In this document: positions 63,415 through 64,000 of the stretch, one piece after another
Layout of the letters: each line of letters starts with the position of its first letter
Position numbering within the stretch: the first letter of the stretch is position 1
Source: Anaerohalosphaeraceae bacterium
GTDB taxonomy: Bacteria; Planctomycetota; Phycisphaerae; Sedimentisphaerales; UBA12454
Direction of reading: 5' to 3'
NCBI GenBank assembly: GCA_021108375.1
Contig: JAIORA010000015.1
Span: forward strand, 23,540 to 87,539
DNA length: 64,000 bases
Made by a program: the position numbers and the translations under genes
Notes under the pieces: model-generated
The model's input: only the letters and a program-made list of their open reading frames with translations
Database searches by the model: none
What the model was told of the DNA's origin: nothing

Positions 63415-64000
63415 AGGCTGTCCCAAACCCTTATTTTTGGCACTGACAATGCCACGGATGGTCTTTATTATGGTTTTTGGGATGAATTATAAAAAGGATT
63501 CTTATTCTTGAAGTAGAGTAAGATGAAGATTGGAGAGTTGCTGGCCGAGAAGCTGGCGACTCTTTTTTTCTATCCTGCTCGCATCGCTGATTAGCCCCCT
63601 GCACTGCGGGGGGTTAGTGCTTTCGTATTGTTTATCACTTTCTTATCGCATAGAAGCCGAGCGACGTAAGTCGCCGGAATAGTTTTTGTCATTGCGAGGC
63701 GGTTTCATCGCTGTGGCAATCTCTTTTGTTTTGAATTTGAATTTTTGGTTATTTGATATTGTTTAGGATTTAGATATTATAATTTAGGATTTATTTCCCA
63801 TCGTTCAGTTAGTCCCACATCTACAAATGTGGGGTTGCAGTTTACTTTTTTTAAATCTGTGTTAATCTGTGTCTAATAATTTGTTTTTTAATCAGTGCAA
63901 TCTGTGAAATCCGCGGTTAAAATAATCTGTGTTTATCAGTGTCCATCTGTGAAGATATGAAGAGAGAGCATCCTCAAGTATAATACGGTAGATAATTATT
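63415..64000. repeat. 586-base repeat mosaic at the window end
   Basis: CCCCCTGCACTGCGGGGGG hairpin (63595-63613), AGCCGAGCGAC-GTAA-GTCGC hairpin (63655-63680), CATTGCGAGG unit (63688-63724), third copy of the A+T-rich repeat (63725-63803), CCCACATCTAC..GTGGGG hairpin (63808-63835) and 'CAATCTGTGAAATCCGCGG' units to about 63955. No gene is seen before the window ends. Confidence 0.7.

Overview
The window looks like chromosome of a Gram-negative-type planctomycete, most likely of class Phycisphaerae. Supporting signs are a complete outer-membrane set (LpxA, an LpxC-FabZ fusion, LpxD, BamA, OmpH, LptB, LptF and LptG), a secreted beta-helix protein ending in a dockerin-like tail of the kind common in Phycisphaerae, a PEP-CTERM protein, a BlaI/M56 pair with a very large extracytoplasmic extension, and a ParA ATPase fused to a glycogen-binding domain. 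The taxon is an inference from gene content, not from a marker gene.

Layout. 1-3.2 kb (minus): a partial ArnT-like glycosyltransferase, thrC, a HAD protein and tRNA-Leu. 3.3-7.2 kb: a hybrid histidine kinase and an M20 peptidase with an apparently leaderless promoter. 7.2-12.5 kb (minus): dnaA, a candidate oriC, then rsmB, fmt, def and lptB. 12.5-14.4 kb: a 167-bp miniature inverted-repeat element and a TPR protein. 14.6-18.8 kb (plus): ribH, nusB, parA, rsmE and an ArnT-like transferase. 18.8-21.2 kb (minus): a dead-looking phosphatase, an ArnC-like GT2 and a YdjC-family deacetylase. 21.3-25.3 kb (plus): lptF, lptG and an AlaC-like aminotransferase. 25.3-29.3 kb (minus): the M56 protein and its BlaI repressor with two operators. 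29.7-30.3 kb: a PEP-CTERM protein. 30.6-43.5 kb (minus): one long collinear block read in the order prs, rplY, pth, rpsF, ssb, rpsR, rplI, dnaB, bamA, ompH, lpxD, lpxC-fabZ, lpxA. 43.6-55.7 kb: accessory DNA with tRNA-Gln, a decayed IS5-type transposase, unknown secreted or membrane proteins, an amidohydrolase, a beta-helix protein, a methyltransferase, rnr and a DUF2089/membrane pair. 55.7-61.3 kb (plus): pheA, tpiA, secG, yicC, gmk, rpoZ, coaC and coaB. 62.1-63.4 kb: the ParA-CBM48 fusion.

Two themes stand out. First, envelope building: lpx, bam and lpt genes lie within 40 kb of a GT2, YdjC-deacetylase and ArnT-like set whose composition matches the Francisella FlmF/NaxD/FlmK route for adding an amino sugar to lipid A. 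Second, the gaps between genes right of about 33 kb are mosaics of at least eight dispersed repeat families. In several families the stem bases change while pairing is kept, and most of the hairpin loops of two families (four of four in one) are GNRA tetraloops, which points to selection on a folded nucleic acid and not on base sequence.
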